Part shown: in pieces, positions 1 through 8,442 of the stretch
Position numbering within the stretch: the first letter of the stretch is position 1
Layout: each line of letters opens with the position of its first letter
Assembly: GCA_903848955.1 (NCBI GenBank)
Contig: CAINHS010000057.1
Coordinates: 1-43,598 of the forward strand
Length of the DNA stretch: 43,598 bases
Source: an uncultured beta proteobacterium
GTDB taxonomy: Bacteria > Pseudomonadota > Gammaproteobacteria > Burkholderiales > Rhodocyclaceae
Reading direction: 5' to 3'
Notes under the pieces: model-generated
Told to the model about the DNA's origin: nothing
Seen by the model: only the letters and a program-made list of their open reading frames with translations
Databases searched by the model: none
Position numbers and translations under genes: made by a program

Positions 1-3000
1 CAGCTGGCGGCCCGGATCGACATCCGGGGCGATTTCAAGGGCCGCGACCTCGACCGGCTCGAGGTCTGGAAAGGCGAGGTCTATGCCGAACTCGACTACG
101 CCGACCTCGCCGTCTGGCGTACCTGGGTCGACTATCCGGTAGCCTTGCCGCAAGGCAGCGGCGCATTGCGGCTGTGGCTTGGATTCGCCGACAAACAGCT
201 GGTTTCGACCACCGCCGATGTCCGGCTGGCGGACGTTCGCCTGCAACTGCGCCCGACCCTGCCTGAGCTGGACCTGCTCCGGCTTGAAGGGCGTCTGGCA
301 GGACGCCGTCTCGACGACGGCTTCGAGGCCGAGTTGAACCACTTTACGCTGGCAACCCGGGACGGTTTGTCATTGCAGCCCACGGACCTGAAAGTTGTCT
401 GGCACAGCGCTGCGGCCAACCGGCCGGCACAGGGGGCGGTCGGCGCCAACGGCCTCGATCTGGACGCCCTGGCGCGCCTCGCCGCTTACCTGCCGCTGGA
501 CCAGGCGGCCCGCGCCCGCCTGGCGCGCCACGCTCCGCGCGGCCGCGTCTTCGATCTGAAGCTCGACTGGAAGGGTCAGCTGGAAACTCCCGAAACCCCG
601 GGAACGCTGCAAGCATGGAGCGTAAAAAGCCGCTTTGAAGGCCTCGGGCTTGCCGCACTCGGTCCCGTACCGGGCATTTCCGGCGTCAATGGCCGCATCG
701 AGGGCAACGAGAAAAGCGGCAGCCTGCGGCTGGAAGGCCAACGGGCCGGCTTCGAACTGCCCACCGTATTTGCCGATCCGAAGCTGGAACTGGAAGCTTT
801 CGCCGCCGACCTCGACTGGAAATCCGCCGCCGACGGCCTGCATGTCAATCTGCGCCAGGCGGCGTTCCACAACAAGGATGCGGCCGGCGAAGCCAGCGGC
901 ACCTGGCATGCCCTGAGCGAAGGGCCGGGCGAACTCGAGCTCGATGCCCGGCTGACGAGGGGCAGCGGCGATGCCGTGTGGCGTTACATGCCTTTGGCCG
1001 TGGGCAAGGACGTGCGCGACTGGCTGCGCGTTGCCATCATCGGCGGCAAGGCCAGCGAGACGACGCTGAAGTTGCGCGGCGACTTGCGCCAGTTTCCTTT
1101 CCGCGGCGGCAAAGGCGGCGTCTTCGAGGTGCGGGGCAAGTTCCGCGATGCCACTTTGCGCTATGCCCGCAGTTGGCCGGAAATCAACGATATCGAGGGC
1201 GAACTGCTGTTCGAAGGCGCACGCATGCTGATCACCGGCAAGAGCGGCAGGATATTCGGCGTCGGCCTGCGCGAGGTGCGCGCCGAGATTGCCGACATCG
1301 AACAGGCCGAGGAACTGCTCACCGTGACCGGCAAAGCGGCGGGACCGACGGCGGATTTCCTGCGCTTCATCGAGGCCAGCCCGGTCGGCGAGCGTATCGA
1401 TCATTTCACTGAAGACATGAAGGCGGAAGGCAACGGCGAACTCGATCTCAAGCTCAGCCTGCCCTTGCGCCGGCTGGTGAATTCAAAGGTCGCCGGCAGC
1501 TACCGCTTCGACGGCAACCGCCTGACGGTCGACAGCGACCTGCCGCCGCTGGCCGAGGTCCGCGGCGCCTTGCGCTTCAGCGAAGACCATCTCGAGGCAC
1601 AGGGCATTCGCGGCACGCTGCTGGGCACTCCGCTGCACGTGGACGTGAAGAGCGCAGGTGACGGCAATGTCCAGATCAATGCCGCCGGCGAGGTCGGCAT
1701 CGCAACGCTGCGGCGCCAGTTCCCGCATCCCGTGTTCGACCATCTGTCGGGCAGTGCGAAATGGACGGGCAGCGTACGCGTCAGGAAGAAGTCGGCGGAA
1801 GTGAAGCTGAGCTCGAATCTGATCGGGCTGTCATCGAGCCTGCCGGAGCCCTTCAACAAGTCGTCCGGCGAGGCCATGGCCTTCAATCTGGAACGCAAGC
1901 CGCCACCCGATGCGGCGGCGCGCAGCGCGGCGGGCAAGGCGGCAACAGCGGCGCGAGCAGCGACTCCCGGCGCTGCACAAGACATGCTCGACATCAGCCT
2001 CGGGCGCAGCCTGCGCTTTCAACTGGTGCGCCGCCACGATGTCAATCCGCCGGTGATCACGCGCGGCTTGCTGGCGCTGGGCGATGTCAGTGCCAGCCTG
2101 CCGGAGCGCAGCCTGATTGTCGTCGCGAATCTGCCGCGGGCTAACGCGGATTTCTGGCGCAGCCTGCTGATGAGCCAGAGCCCCGGCAGTATTCAAGGCG
2201 GCCCGGCGCTATCGCTGCTGCCGGCGGTGCAGTTCGATTTGCGTACGGCCGATCTCGGCGTGATGGAAAAGAGCTTCCACGATGTGCGCGTCAGCGGCAG
2301 CCGGGCGGAGGGTGCGACCAGTACGCGCTTCGAGCTGAAAAGTCGCGAGCTCGCCGGCAACTTTGAGTGGAACAGCGCCGGCAGCGGCAAACTGACCGGG
2401 CGCATTGCCCAGTTTTCGATTCCCGAATCTGTTGCCACGCCGGCCGTCCTGCAGGCCAGGAGCAGCGAAGTCATGCAGCGGATCCCGGCGCTCGACATCA
2501 CTGTCGACCAGCTCTCGCTCAAGGACCGCGCGCTCGGCACCGTGCGCATCGCGGCGGAAAACAAGGACGGCTACTGGAATACCCGGGTCGACGCGAAGAA
2601 TGACGATGGCACGCTGGAGGCCACCGGCCGCTGGCGACCCAGCCCGACCCAGCCCGATACCCGTGTCGAATTCAAGCTCGGTGCAAAAAGCATAGAGAAG
2701 CTCCTGGCGCGCATCGGCCATCCGGACGCGGTGCGCCGCGGCAGTGCCAGTCTCTCCGGCAACCTGTCATGGAACGGTTCGCCCTTCACCATCGACTATC
2801 CGACCCTCAACGGCAGTTTCAAGCTCGACGCCTCCGGCGGCCAGTTCGTCAAGCTCGAACCCGGCGTCGGCCGCCTGCTCGGGATTCTCAGCCTGCAATC
2901 GCTGCCGCGCCGCATCACCCTCGATTTTCGCGACATCTTCAGCGACGGTTTTGCCTTCGACAGCATAGGCGGCCAGTTTGCCGTGGCGCGCGGCGTGTTG

Positions 3001-3300
3001 GAGACGAAGGACCTGCAGATTCAAGGACCCTCGGCAAAAGTGTTGATGAGCGGCGCCGTCAATCTGACCGCCGAGACACAGAATCTCAAGGTGCGCGTGC
3101 AGCCTGCGGTGGGCGAATCGCTTGCGGTCGGGGCCATGATTGCCAACCCGCTCGCCGGTGTGATCGCCTGGGCGGCGCAAAAAATCTTCAAGGATCCCCT
3201 CGACCAGGCCTTCGCCTTCGAATACGCGGTGACCGGCAGCTGGGCCGATCCCAAGGTCGACAAACTGGGGCAGGAGAAGAAGCCGGAGGCAACGAAATGA
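1..3300 (+). CDS. yhdP: YhdP family AsmA-like envelope protein (5' end outside window)
   Basis: The reading frame is open from the first base, so the gene starts upstream; about 1099 residues are visible, against roughly 1270-1300 for the family. YhdP is an AsmA-like inner-membrane-anchored periplasmic protein, thought to take part in phospholipid transport to the outer membrane. The visible part is mostly repetitive beta-rich sequence (LRL-G-L, VDVKSAGDG and similar) typical of AsmA/DUF3971 proteins. The C-terminal 150 residues carry the family signature: a DFRDIFSDGFAFDSIGG stretch, a KDLQIQG strand and a hydrophobic NPLAGVIAWAAQKIFKDPL segment. An alanine-rich linker lies near visible residues 635-660. 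The N-terminal membrane anchor is missing because of the window edge. Its stop overlaps the next start (ATGA). The assignment is firm; the precise transport role is family knowledge only. Confidence 0.9.
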   Translation, partial: QLAARIDIRGDFKGRDLDRLEVWKGEVYAELDYADLAVWRTWVDYPVALPQGSGALRLWLGFADKQLVSTTADVRLADVRLQLRPTLPELDLLRLEGRLAGRRLDDGFEAELNHFTLATRDGLSLQPTDLKVVWHSAAANRPAQGAVGANGLDLDALARLAAYLPLDQAARARLARHAPRGRVFDLKLDWKGQLETPETPGTLQAWSVKSRFEGLGLAALGPVPGISGVNGRIEGNEKSGSLRLEGQRAGFELPTVFADPKLELEAFAADLDWKSAADGLHVNLRQAAFHNKDAAGEASGTWHALSEGPGELELDARLTRGSGDAVWRYMPLAVGKDVRDWLRVAIIGGKASETTLKLRGDLRQFPFRGGKGGVFEVRGKFRDATLRYARSWPEINDIEGELLFEGARMLITGKSGRIFGVGLREVRAEIADIEQAEELLTVTGKAAGPTADFLRFIEASPVGERIDHFTEDMKAEGNGELDLKLSLPLRRLVNSKVAGSYRFDGNRLTVDSDLPPLAEVRGALRFSEDHLEAQGIRGTLLGTPLHVDVKSAGDGNVQINAAGEVGIATLRRQFPHPVFDHLSGSAKWTGSVRVRKKSAEVKLSSNLIGLSSSLPEPFNKSSGEAMAFNLERKPPPDAAARSAAGKAATAARAATPGAAQDMLDISLGRSLRFQLVRRHDVNPPVITRGLLALGDVSASLPERSLIVVANLPRANADFWRSLLMSQSPGSIQGGPALSLLPAVQFDLRTADLGVMEKSFHDVRVSGSRAEGATSTRFELKSRELAGNFEWNSAGSGKLTGRIAQFSIPESVATPAVLQARSSEVMQRIPALDITVDQLSLKDRALGTVRIAAENKDGYWNTRVDAKNDDGTLEATGRWRPSPTQPDTRVEFKLGAKSIEKLLARIGHPDAVRRGSASLSGNLSWNGSPFTIDYPTLNGSFKLDASGGQFVKLEPGVGRLLGILSLQSLPRRITLDFRDIFSDGFAFDSIGGQFAVARGVLETKDLQIQGPSAKVLMSGAVNLTAETQNLKVRVQPAVGESLAVGAMIANPLAGVIAWAAQKIFKDPLDQAFAFEYAVTGSWADPKVDKLGQEKKPEATK

Positions 3301-4151
3301 CTATGGAGCATCAGCACCCGATGCCGGACCCTTCGGCGTCAAGCGCCGCGGCCGCAACCCGGATTGCCGCAGTACAGATGATTTCCACTCCGGACGTGAC
3401 GCCCAATCTGGCCACCGCCGGCCGCCTGATTGCCGAGGCTGCAGCGGCCGGCGCGCAACTGGTTGCCCTGCCCGAATATTTTCCGCTGATCGGCGCCACG
3501 GATGCCGACCGGCTCGCGGCGCGCGAAACCGATGGCAGCGGTCCGATCCAGGATTTCCTCGCCGACGCAGCGTGCCGCCACGGAATCTGGCTGGTCGGCG
3601 GTTCAATTCCCCTGACGGCGGACGATCCGGACAAACTGCGCAACAGCTGTCTCGTATTCGATGCGCAGGGCCGGCGCGTGGCGCGCTACGACAAGATCCA
3701 CCTCTTCGGTTTCAAGAAGGGTGATGAGGCCTACGACGAAGCCCTCACCATCGAACGCGGCAATCAGGTCGTGGCGTTCGATTCGCCACTCGGCCGCGTT
3801 GGCCTCGCCGTCTGTTATGACTTGCGCTTTCCAGAGCTTTTCCGCGCCATGGGCGCTGTCGACCTGCTGGTGTTGCCCGCCGCCTTCACCGAAACCACCG
3901 GCCGCGCCCACTGGGAATTGCTGCTGCGCGCCCGCGCCGTCGAGAACCAGTGCTATGTTCTGGCGGCGGCGCAAGGCGGCCGGCATCCGACCGGACGCAT
4001 GACCCACGGCAACAGCATGATCATCGGTCCCTGGGGCGAGGTTCTGGCCCGCATGGACAAAGGGGAGGGCGTGGTCGCTGCTGACTTCGACCGGCAGCGG
4101 CTGACCGAGATCAGGGCCAGCCTGCCCGCCCTGAAACACCGCATACTGTAG
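3297..4151 (+). CDS. carbon-nitrogen hydrolase (nitrilase superfamily, Nit1/Nit2-like amidase)
   Basis: This 284-residue protein belongs to the nitrilase superfamily, which cleaves C-N bonds of amides with a Glu-Lys-Cys triad. The triad is visible: Glu60 in ALPEYF, Lys133 in YDKIHLF and Cys173 in VCYDLRFPE. FGFKKGDEAYDE after the lysine resembles the Nit1/Nit2 branch, whose members act on deaminated glutathione or alpha-keto acid amides; the substrate here is therefore inferred, not shown. The start at 3297 is chosen because ATG overlaps the yhdP stop as ATGA. A second ATG lies two codons later, and the first 20 residues are a poorly conserved leader. The order yhdP-amidase-tldD suggests one transcription unit. 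Cytoplasmic; no signal peptide seen. Confidence 0.85.
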   Translation: MTMEHQHPMPDPSASSAAAATRIAAVQMISTPDVTPNLATAGRLIAEAAAAGAQLVALPEYFPLIGATDADRLAARETDGSGPIQDFLADAACRHGIWLVGGSIPLTADDPDKLRNSCLVFDAQGRRVARYDKIHLFGFKKGDEAYDEALTIERGNQVVAFDSPLGRVGLAVCYDLRFPELFRAMGAVDLLVLPAAFTETTGRAHWELLLRARAVENQCYVLAAAQGGRHPTGRMTHGNSMIIGPWGEVLARMDKGEGVVAADFDRQRLTEIRASLPALKHRIL

Positions 4152-4171
4152 CGATCTGCAAAACCAATTAG

Positions 4172-4263
4172 CCACAGAGATCACAGAGGGCACAGAGAAA
4201 ATCGAGAATCGTGAGCAATCTTTTTGCGGTTTTTCCCCTCTGTGATCTCTGTGTCCTCTGTGG
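4172..4263. repeat. Intergenic inverted repeat of CACAGAG units, copy 1
   Basis: The left arm (4172-4197) contains three spaced CACAGAG-type units and the right arm (4238-4263) their reverse complements, separated by about 40 bases. The arms are themselves short tandem arrays, so they can pair in several registers. It lies between the amidase and tldD on the coding strand and would form a large hairpin in the mRNA. Five further copies of the same design occur in this window (8295, 30420, 31573, 34461, 35767). No coding capacity. Confidence 0.8.
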
Positions 4264-4300
4264 CCAATAGGGTCTTAGACATCATTCCCCAAGGACATTC

Positions 4301-5758
4301 ATGAACGCCCCAGCTAGCCCAGTTCCCCATTTCGACATCGCCGAACAAGTTCTGCTCAAGCCTCACGGCCTGGCGCCGCATCTGCTGGAGCGGGTGTTCG
4401 GCCAACTGTTCGGCAATCACGTCGATTACGCCGACCTGTATTTTCAGTATGCCCGCTCCGAGGCCTGGAGCCTGGAGGAAGGCATCGTCAAGTCGGGCAG
4501 CTTCAACATCGAGCAGGGCGTCGGGGTGCGCGCCATCTGCGGCGAGAAAACCGCTTTTGCCTATTCCGACGACATCAGCCTGGCGGCGCTGCAGGCCGCC
4601 GCCGGTACCACCCGTGCGATTGCCGCCGCCGGCGCCCAGCGTCTGGCGCCGATGCTGCGCCGGAGCAGGCCGCCGCCGGCGCTGTACGCCGGGGACGACC
4701 CCATCGCTTCGCTCGACGACGCGGCCAAGGTCACGCTGCTGGAGCGCCTGGAAGCCATGGCGCGCGCCGCTGACCCGCGCGTCAAGGAGGTCATGGCGAG
4801 CATTGCCGGCACCTGGGAAGTGGTGCTGGTGGCGCGTTCCGACGGCCACATGGCGGCCGACGTGCGGCCGCTGGTGCGCATTTCGATTTCCGTGATCATG
4901 GAAGAAAAAGGGCGGCGCGAGCAGGGTTCGTCAGGTGGCGGCGGACGTTTCGACTACGCCTATTTCAGCGATGCCATGCTGCATGATTACGCCGCGCGCG
5001 CCGTGCATCAGGCCAGCGTCAATCTTGCCGCCAAGCCTGCGCCAGCCGGCGAAATGACCGTGGTGCTGGGTCCCGGCTGGCCCGGCATCCTGCTCCACGA
5101 AGCGGTGGGCCACGGCCTTGAAGGCGACTTCAACCGCAAGGGCAGTTCCACTTTCGCCGGCCGCATCGGCCAGCGCGTCGCGGCCAGGGGGGTCACCGTG
5201 GTCGATGACGGCACGATTGCCGAGCGGCGCGGTTCGCTCTCCATCGACGACGAAGGCAATCCGACGCAGCGCACGGTATTGATCGAAGACGGCATTCTCG
5301 TCGGCTACCTGCAGGACACGCTGAATGCGCGCCTGATGGGGGTGCCGGTCACCGGCAACGGCCGCCGCGAGTCCTTCGCCCACCTGCCCCTGCCACGCAT
5401 GACCAACACCACGATGCTCAACGGCATCCGCGATCCGCAGGAAATCATCAAGTCGGTGAAGAAGGGCCTGTATGCCGCCAACTTCGGTGGCGGCCAGGTG
5501 GACATCACCAGCGGCAAGTTCGTCTTCTCGACTGCCGAGGCCTACCTGATCGAGAACGGCAAAATCACCACGCCGGTCAAGGGCGCGACGCTGATCGGCA
5601 GCGGCCCCGAGGCGATGATGCGCGTCGCCATGATCGGCAACGACATGGCGCTCGATCCGGGTGTCGGCACCTGCGGCAAGGAAGGCCAGAGCGTGCCGGT
5701 CGGCGTCGGCCAGCCGACGCTGCGCATCGACGGTTTGACGGTGGGCGGCACGGGGTAG
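4301..5758 (+). CDS. tldD: metalloprotease TldD
   Basis: A 485-residue TldD of usual length. TldD works with PmbA (TldE) as a cytoplasmic zinc metalloprotease heterodimer; in E. coli it matures microcin B17 and degrades CcdA. The zinc motif is visible as HEAVGH at residues 266-271 followed by [12 protein letters not shown], which fits the HExxxH family pattern. The C-terminal [12 protein letters not shown] and [21 protein letters not shown] segments are typical of TldD. The ATG start has AAGGA about 7 bases upstream. PmbA is not in this window. The gene is convergent with the GGDEF gene, with only 10 bases between the stops. Confidence 0.97.
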   Translation: MNAPASPVPHFDIAEQVLLKPHGLAPHLLERVFGQLFGNHVDYADLYFQYARSEAWSLEEGIVKSGSFNIEQGVGVRAICGEKTAFAYSDDISLAALQAAAGTTRAIAAAGAQRLAPMLRRSRPPPALYAGDDPIASLDDAAKVTLLERLEAMARAADPRVKEVMASIAGTWEVVLVARSDGHMAADVRPLVRISISVIMEEKGRREQGSSGGGGRFDYAYFSDAMLHDYAARAVHQASVNLAAKPAPAGEMTVVLGPGWPGILLHEAVGHGLEGDFNRKGSSTFAGRIGQRVAARGVTVVDDGTIAERRGSLSIDDEGNPTQRTVLIEDGILVGYLQDTLNARLMGVPVTGNGRRESFAHLPLPRMTNTTMLNGIRDPQEIIKSVKKGLYAANFGGGQVDITSGKFVFSTAEAYLIENGKITTPVKGATLIGSGPEAMMRVAMIGNDMALDPGVGTCGKEGQSVPVGVGQPTLRIDGLTVGGTG

Positions 5759-5768
5759 GGCGGCCGCG

Positions 5769-6722
5769 TTACTCCGCCATCTCGACCCGGTCGCGGCCGT
5801 TCTGCTTGGCCCGGCGCAGAGCTTCATCGGCGCGCAAAGCCAGCGTGTCGAACTGTTCGCCGCGGATCATCTGGGCGACACCGCAACTGATCGTCACGCC
5901 TTGCACGCCTTCTTCCGTCTCCAGCCCGCAGCCGGCGGCCACCAGATCGCGCAGTCGCTCGGCGATCAGCAGGGCTTCATCAAGCGCTGATCGCGGCAGC
6001 AGAATCAGGAACTCCTCGCCACCGTAACGCGCAATCAGGTCCTGCGCCCGCAGTCCTTCGGCCAACTGGCGCGCCACGCGACGCAACACGGCATCGCCGG
6101 CGAGATGGCCGAAGCGCTCATTGAAAGACTTGAACAAATCGATGTCGGCGATCACCAGGCAAAGCAACTCGTTATCGCGTTCGCAGCGGTCGATGGCGCG
6201 CGGATAGGCCTCCAGCAGCCAGCGCCGGTTGTGGATCCCGGTGAGCGCATCGACGCTCGCCGCCTGCTCGAACTCGAGGCTGTGGGTCTGTGAGGAAACC
6301 ATCGTCAGGTTGTCGTTGCGCATGCGGCCGGCCATGATCGCCAACAGGTTGCGCGCCACGCCGTGGGAACAATCCACCAGCGACCAGAGCACCTCGTGCG
6401 GCATCGCCAGAAGGCGCGTATCGGCCGCCGCCAGCACCAGGGCCGAGGCCTGCCGGCTGTCCAGCAGCGACATCTCGCCGACGCATTCGCCGGGGCCGAA
6501 TACCGCATGTTCCGGCATATCGCGGCCAGCCAGGTAGACACGCAGTTCGCCGTCAAGAACCAGATACAGATGACTGTTGGCGACACCGGCTTCCAGCAGG
6601 TGCTCGCCGCGTTCCAGCTCAAGCCTGTGACATCTCTCGAGGAGATGCTCCACGCTTTCCAGGCTGATGTTGGCGAACAGCTTGGCCTGTTCGAGATGCT
6701 TGCGGTCTTGACTGTCGATCAT
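5769..6722 (-). CDS. diguanylate cyclase with N-terminal cyclic-nucleotide-binding-like domain
   Basis: A 317-residue soluble protein. Residues about 15-130 form a cNMP-binding/Crp-like sensor domain (LYLVLDGELRVYLAG, FGPGECVGEMSLLD). Residues about 155-315 form a GGDEF domain that makes c-di-GMP from two GTP. The active-site motif is GGEEF at 234-238, an accepted active variant. The inhibitory I-site RxxD (RAQD, 225-228) sits exactly five residues upstream, so product feedback is likely. The wide turn DALTGIHNRR and the DIDLFKSFNERFGHLAGD metal/substrate segment are intact. There is no helix-turn-helix, so this is not a Crp regulator. It is not obviously in an operon with the next gene (85 bases apart). 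The ligand of the sensor domain is unknown. Confidence 0.93.
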   Translation of the reverse strand: MIDSQDRKHLEQAKLFANISLESVEHLLERCHRLELERGEHLLEAGVANSHLYLVLDGELRVYLAGRDMPEHAVFGPGECVGEMSLLDSRQASALVLAAADTRLLAMPHEVLWSLVDCSHGVARNLLAIMAGRMRNDNLTMVSSQTHSLEFEQAASVDALTGIHNRRWLLEAYPRAIDRCERDNELLCLVIADIDLFKSFNERFGHLAGDAVLRRVARQLAEGLRAQDLIARYGGEEFLILLPRSALDEALLIAERLRDLVAAGCGLETEEGVQGVTISCGVAQMIRGEQFDTLALRADEALRRAKQNGRDRVEMAE

Positions 6723-6807
6723 GACGGCGCCTGCTTTCGCATGTTTCCGGTAGGGACAGGATAAAGCAAATCGAGGCGCAGCCGGGTTTCAGTTCAGGCT
6801 GGCAGCG

Positions 6808-7566
6808 TCACTTTTCGTCGAAGGCATAGCCCAGTTCAACCACGCCGCGCCGGAGCGCCTCCATCGCCGCCGGCACTTCTTGCGGCGCGCCGCGCACGCC
6901 GAGTTCGATATGACGCTCGACTTCCTTCGAGCCGAGGAAGGGCAGGCTGAACACCTTGACGCCGGGAAAGTCGGCTTCGACCTGCCGCATGAGGTGGATC
7001 AGCGTTCCCTCGAGACCCTTCCAGACCAGGATCGCCGCTTCTGCACTCGGATTCGCGTTGAAGCGCGAGGAGTAGTCGCTGTCGAGCACCCACTCCACCA
7101 TCGGCCAGGCCATCTGCGGAAAGCCCGGCACGAAGTGATGCCGGCCCAGCGAGAATCCCGGAATCCGGTTGTAGGGATTGGGAATGATGCGGCTGCCCGC
7201 CGGGAAATGGCCCAGAGCCCACTGCACCTCGGTCGGTTCGGACTTGAGTTCGGCAAAGCGCGCCCGGATCTCGCGCTCGGCATCCGCATGCAGCACCAGT
7301 TCCACTCCCGCAGCGGCTGCAGCGGCCTGCCGCGTGTGGTCGTCCGGGGTGTTGCCGATGCCGCCGAAGCTGAACACGATGTCATCGCCGGCCAGCGTTC
7401 GCGCCAGGGTTTCGGTCAGGCGCTGGCGATCGTCGGCCATGTAAAGCGCCCAGTTCAGCACCAGGCCGCGCGCCGCAAGCAGTTCGATCAGTTTGGGAAA
7501 GTGCTTGTCCTGGCGGCGGCCGAGGGTGATCTCGTCGCCGATGATGATGGCACCGATGCCTGTCAT
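6808..7566 (-). CDS. molybdopterin-binding (MoaB/CinA N-terminal-like) domain protein
   Basis: A 252-residue protein built around a MoCF/MoaB-type fold: GAIIIGDEIT near the start and GGIGNTPDDHT at residues 68-78, the phosphate-binding loop of the CinA/MoaB family (usually GGLGPTxDD). It matches the stand-alone N-terminal part of CinA-type proteins and lacks the CinA amidase domain. Family members have been linked to molybdopterin or to nucleotide pyrophosphatase activity; the real substrate here is unknown. The start ATG overlaps the stop of the upstream EI24 gene by 4 bases (ATGA), so the two are probably co-translated. Confidence 0.82.
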   Translation of the reverse strand: MTGIGAIIIGDEITLGRRQDKHFPKLIELLAARGLVLNWALYMADDRQRLTETLARTLAGDDIVFSFGGIGNTPDDHTRQAAAAAAGVELVLHADAEREIRARFAELKSEPTEVQWALGHFPAGSRIIPNPYNRIPGFSLGRHHFVPGFPQMAWPMVEWVLDSDYSSRFNANPSAEAAILVWKGLEGTLIHLMRQVEADFPGVKVFSLPFLGSKEVERHIELGVRGAPQEVPAAMEALRRGVVELGYAFDEK

Positions 7567-8276
7567 AGTTCTATGCCTCCTTCCTGACGCTGGCGCCGCA
7601 GCGCGGCAAGACCGAGATGGACGAAGACCAGCGCGGTGAAGGCGGGAGCCAGCAGGTTGATTAGTGGAACGTGCGCCGTGGCGGCGGTTGCGACCCCGGC
7701 AAAATAGAACCGGCTGCGATTGGCCGCCAGCAGACGCTGAATTTCATTGCGCGAGGCATGTCCGGCCAGGGCATCGAAACCGAAGCTGCGCTGGTTGAGC
7801 CAGCCGGCCGACAGCAAGGGTAGTACCAGCACGGCTCCCGGGATCAGCAGCAGCGGCAGCATGAGGAAACACGCGGCGACAAAGATCGCGCCGGCCGCCA
7901 GAGTATTGCCCAGGCTGCCCCAGAACACGTTTTCGCCATGGCGCCCCAGATCCGGGTAGTCGCGTTCCGCAATCAGATCGACCAGGCGCGGCAGTGCAAA
8001 TACGGCCACCAGCAGAATCGCAGTGAAATAGGTGAGCGCAGCGAAGGCGGACAGCAGCAGGAATACCGCGGCCCAGCGCGCCAGCCATTCCCAACCTGAC
8101 CACGGCAGTTGCGGCAGGATGCGCGCCATCAGCGCCAGGGCATCGCTCCACACCGAGACGGCGACGACGATCCAGACGAGCAGCGCCAGCAGCGGCGGCC
8201 ACAGCGCATGCCACAACACCTCGCTGCGCGTCAGGTCGCGCAGCGACCTGGTAAAGGCTGCAAATACTTCAATCAT
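7563..8276 (-). CDS. EI24 (CysZ-like) domain inner-membrane protein
   Basis: A 237-residue polytopic membrane protein with hydrophobic segments at about 24-45, 68-95, 130-160 and 193-222. It fits the EI24/DUF540 family, which includes the sulfate permease CysZ. The conserved ERDYPDLGRHGE loop, the long LPLLLIPGAVLVLPLLSAGW segment and the GFDALAGHASR stretch are typical. CysZ itself is slightly longer, so sulfate transport cannot be claimed. The only start-proximal ribosome signal is a weak AAGG directly before the ATG. It is the first gene of a two-gene unit with the downstream MoaB-like gene. Confidence 0.8.
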   Translation of the reverse strand: MIEVFAAFTRSLRDLTRSEVLWHALWPPLLALLVWIVVAVSVWSDALALMARILPQLPWSGWEWLARWAAVFLLLSAFAALTYFTAILLVAVFALPRLVDLIAERDYPDLGRHGENVFWGSLGNTLAAGAIFVAACFLMLPLLLIPGAVLVLPLLSAGWLNQRSFGFDALAGHASRNEIQRLLAANRSRFYFAGVATAATAHVPLINLLAPAFTALVFVHLGLAALRRQRQEGGIEL

Positions 8277-8294
8277 CCTTGAAAACTCGGTTGA

Positions 8295-8429
8295 ACCACA
8301 GAGGCACAGAGATCGCAGAGGAAAACCAAGTGCTTGCCGTATGGAAGGCGCTCACCTCGTGGGCTCTCGCCACCGGATTGACACGCCTCTGATTCCAGGC
8401 CCTTCTCTGTGCCTCTGTGTCTCTGTGGT
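8295..8429. repeat. Intergenic inverted repeat of CACAGAG units, copy 2
   Basis: The left arm starts ACCACAGAGGCACAGAG (8295) and the right arm ends with its mirror (8405-8429). About 80 bases of non-repetitive sequence lie between the arms. It occupies almost the whole gap between the hrpA stop and the EI24 start and could serve as an mRNA 3' hairpin of hrpA. It belongs to the same subfamily as the copy at 4172. Confidence 0.8.
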
Positions 8430-8442
8430 GAGGAATTTAGGA

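Noticed and set aside
4172-4263. Repeated short units with spacers as a CRISPR array
   Set aside because: Units are 7-9 bases, lie in mirrored arms and lack spacers of constant length; no cas genes are present.
5769-6722. Crp/Fnr-type transcription regulator
   Set aside because: The C-terminal part is a GGDEF domain; no helix-turn-helix is present.
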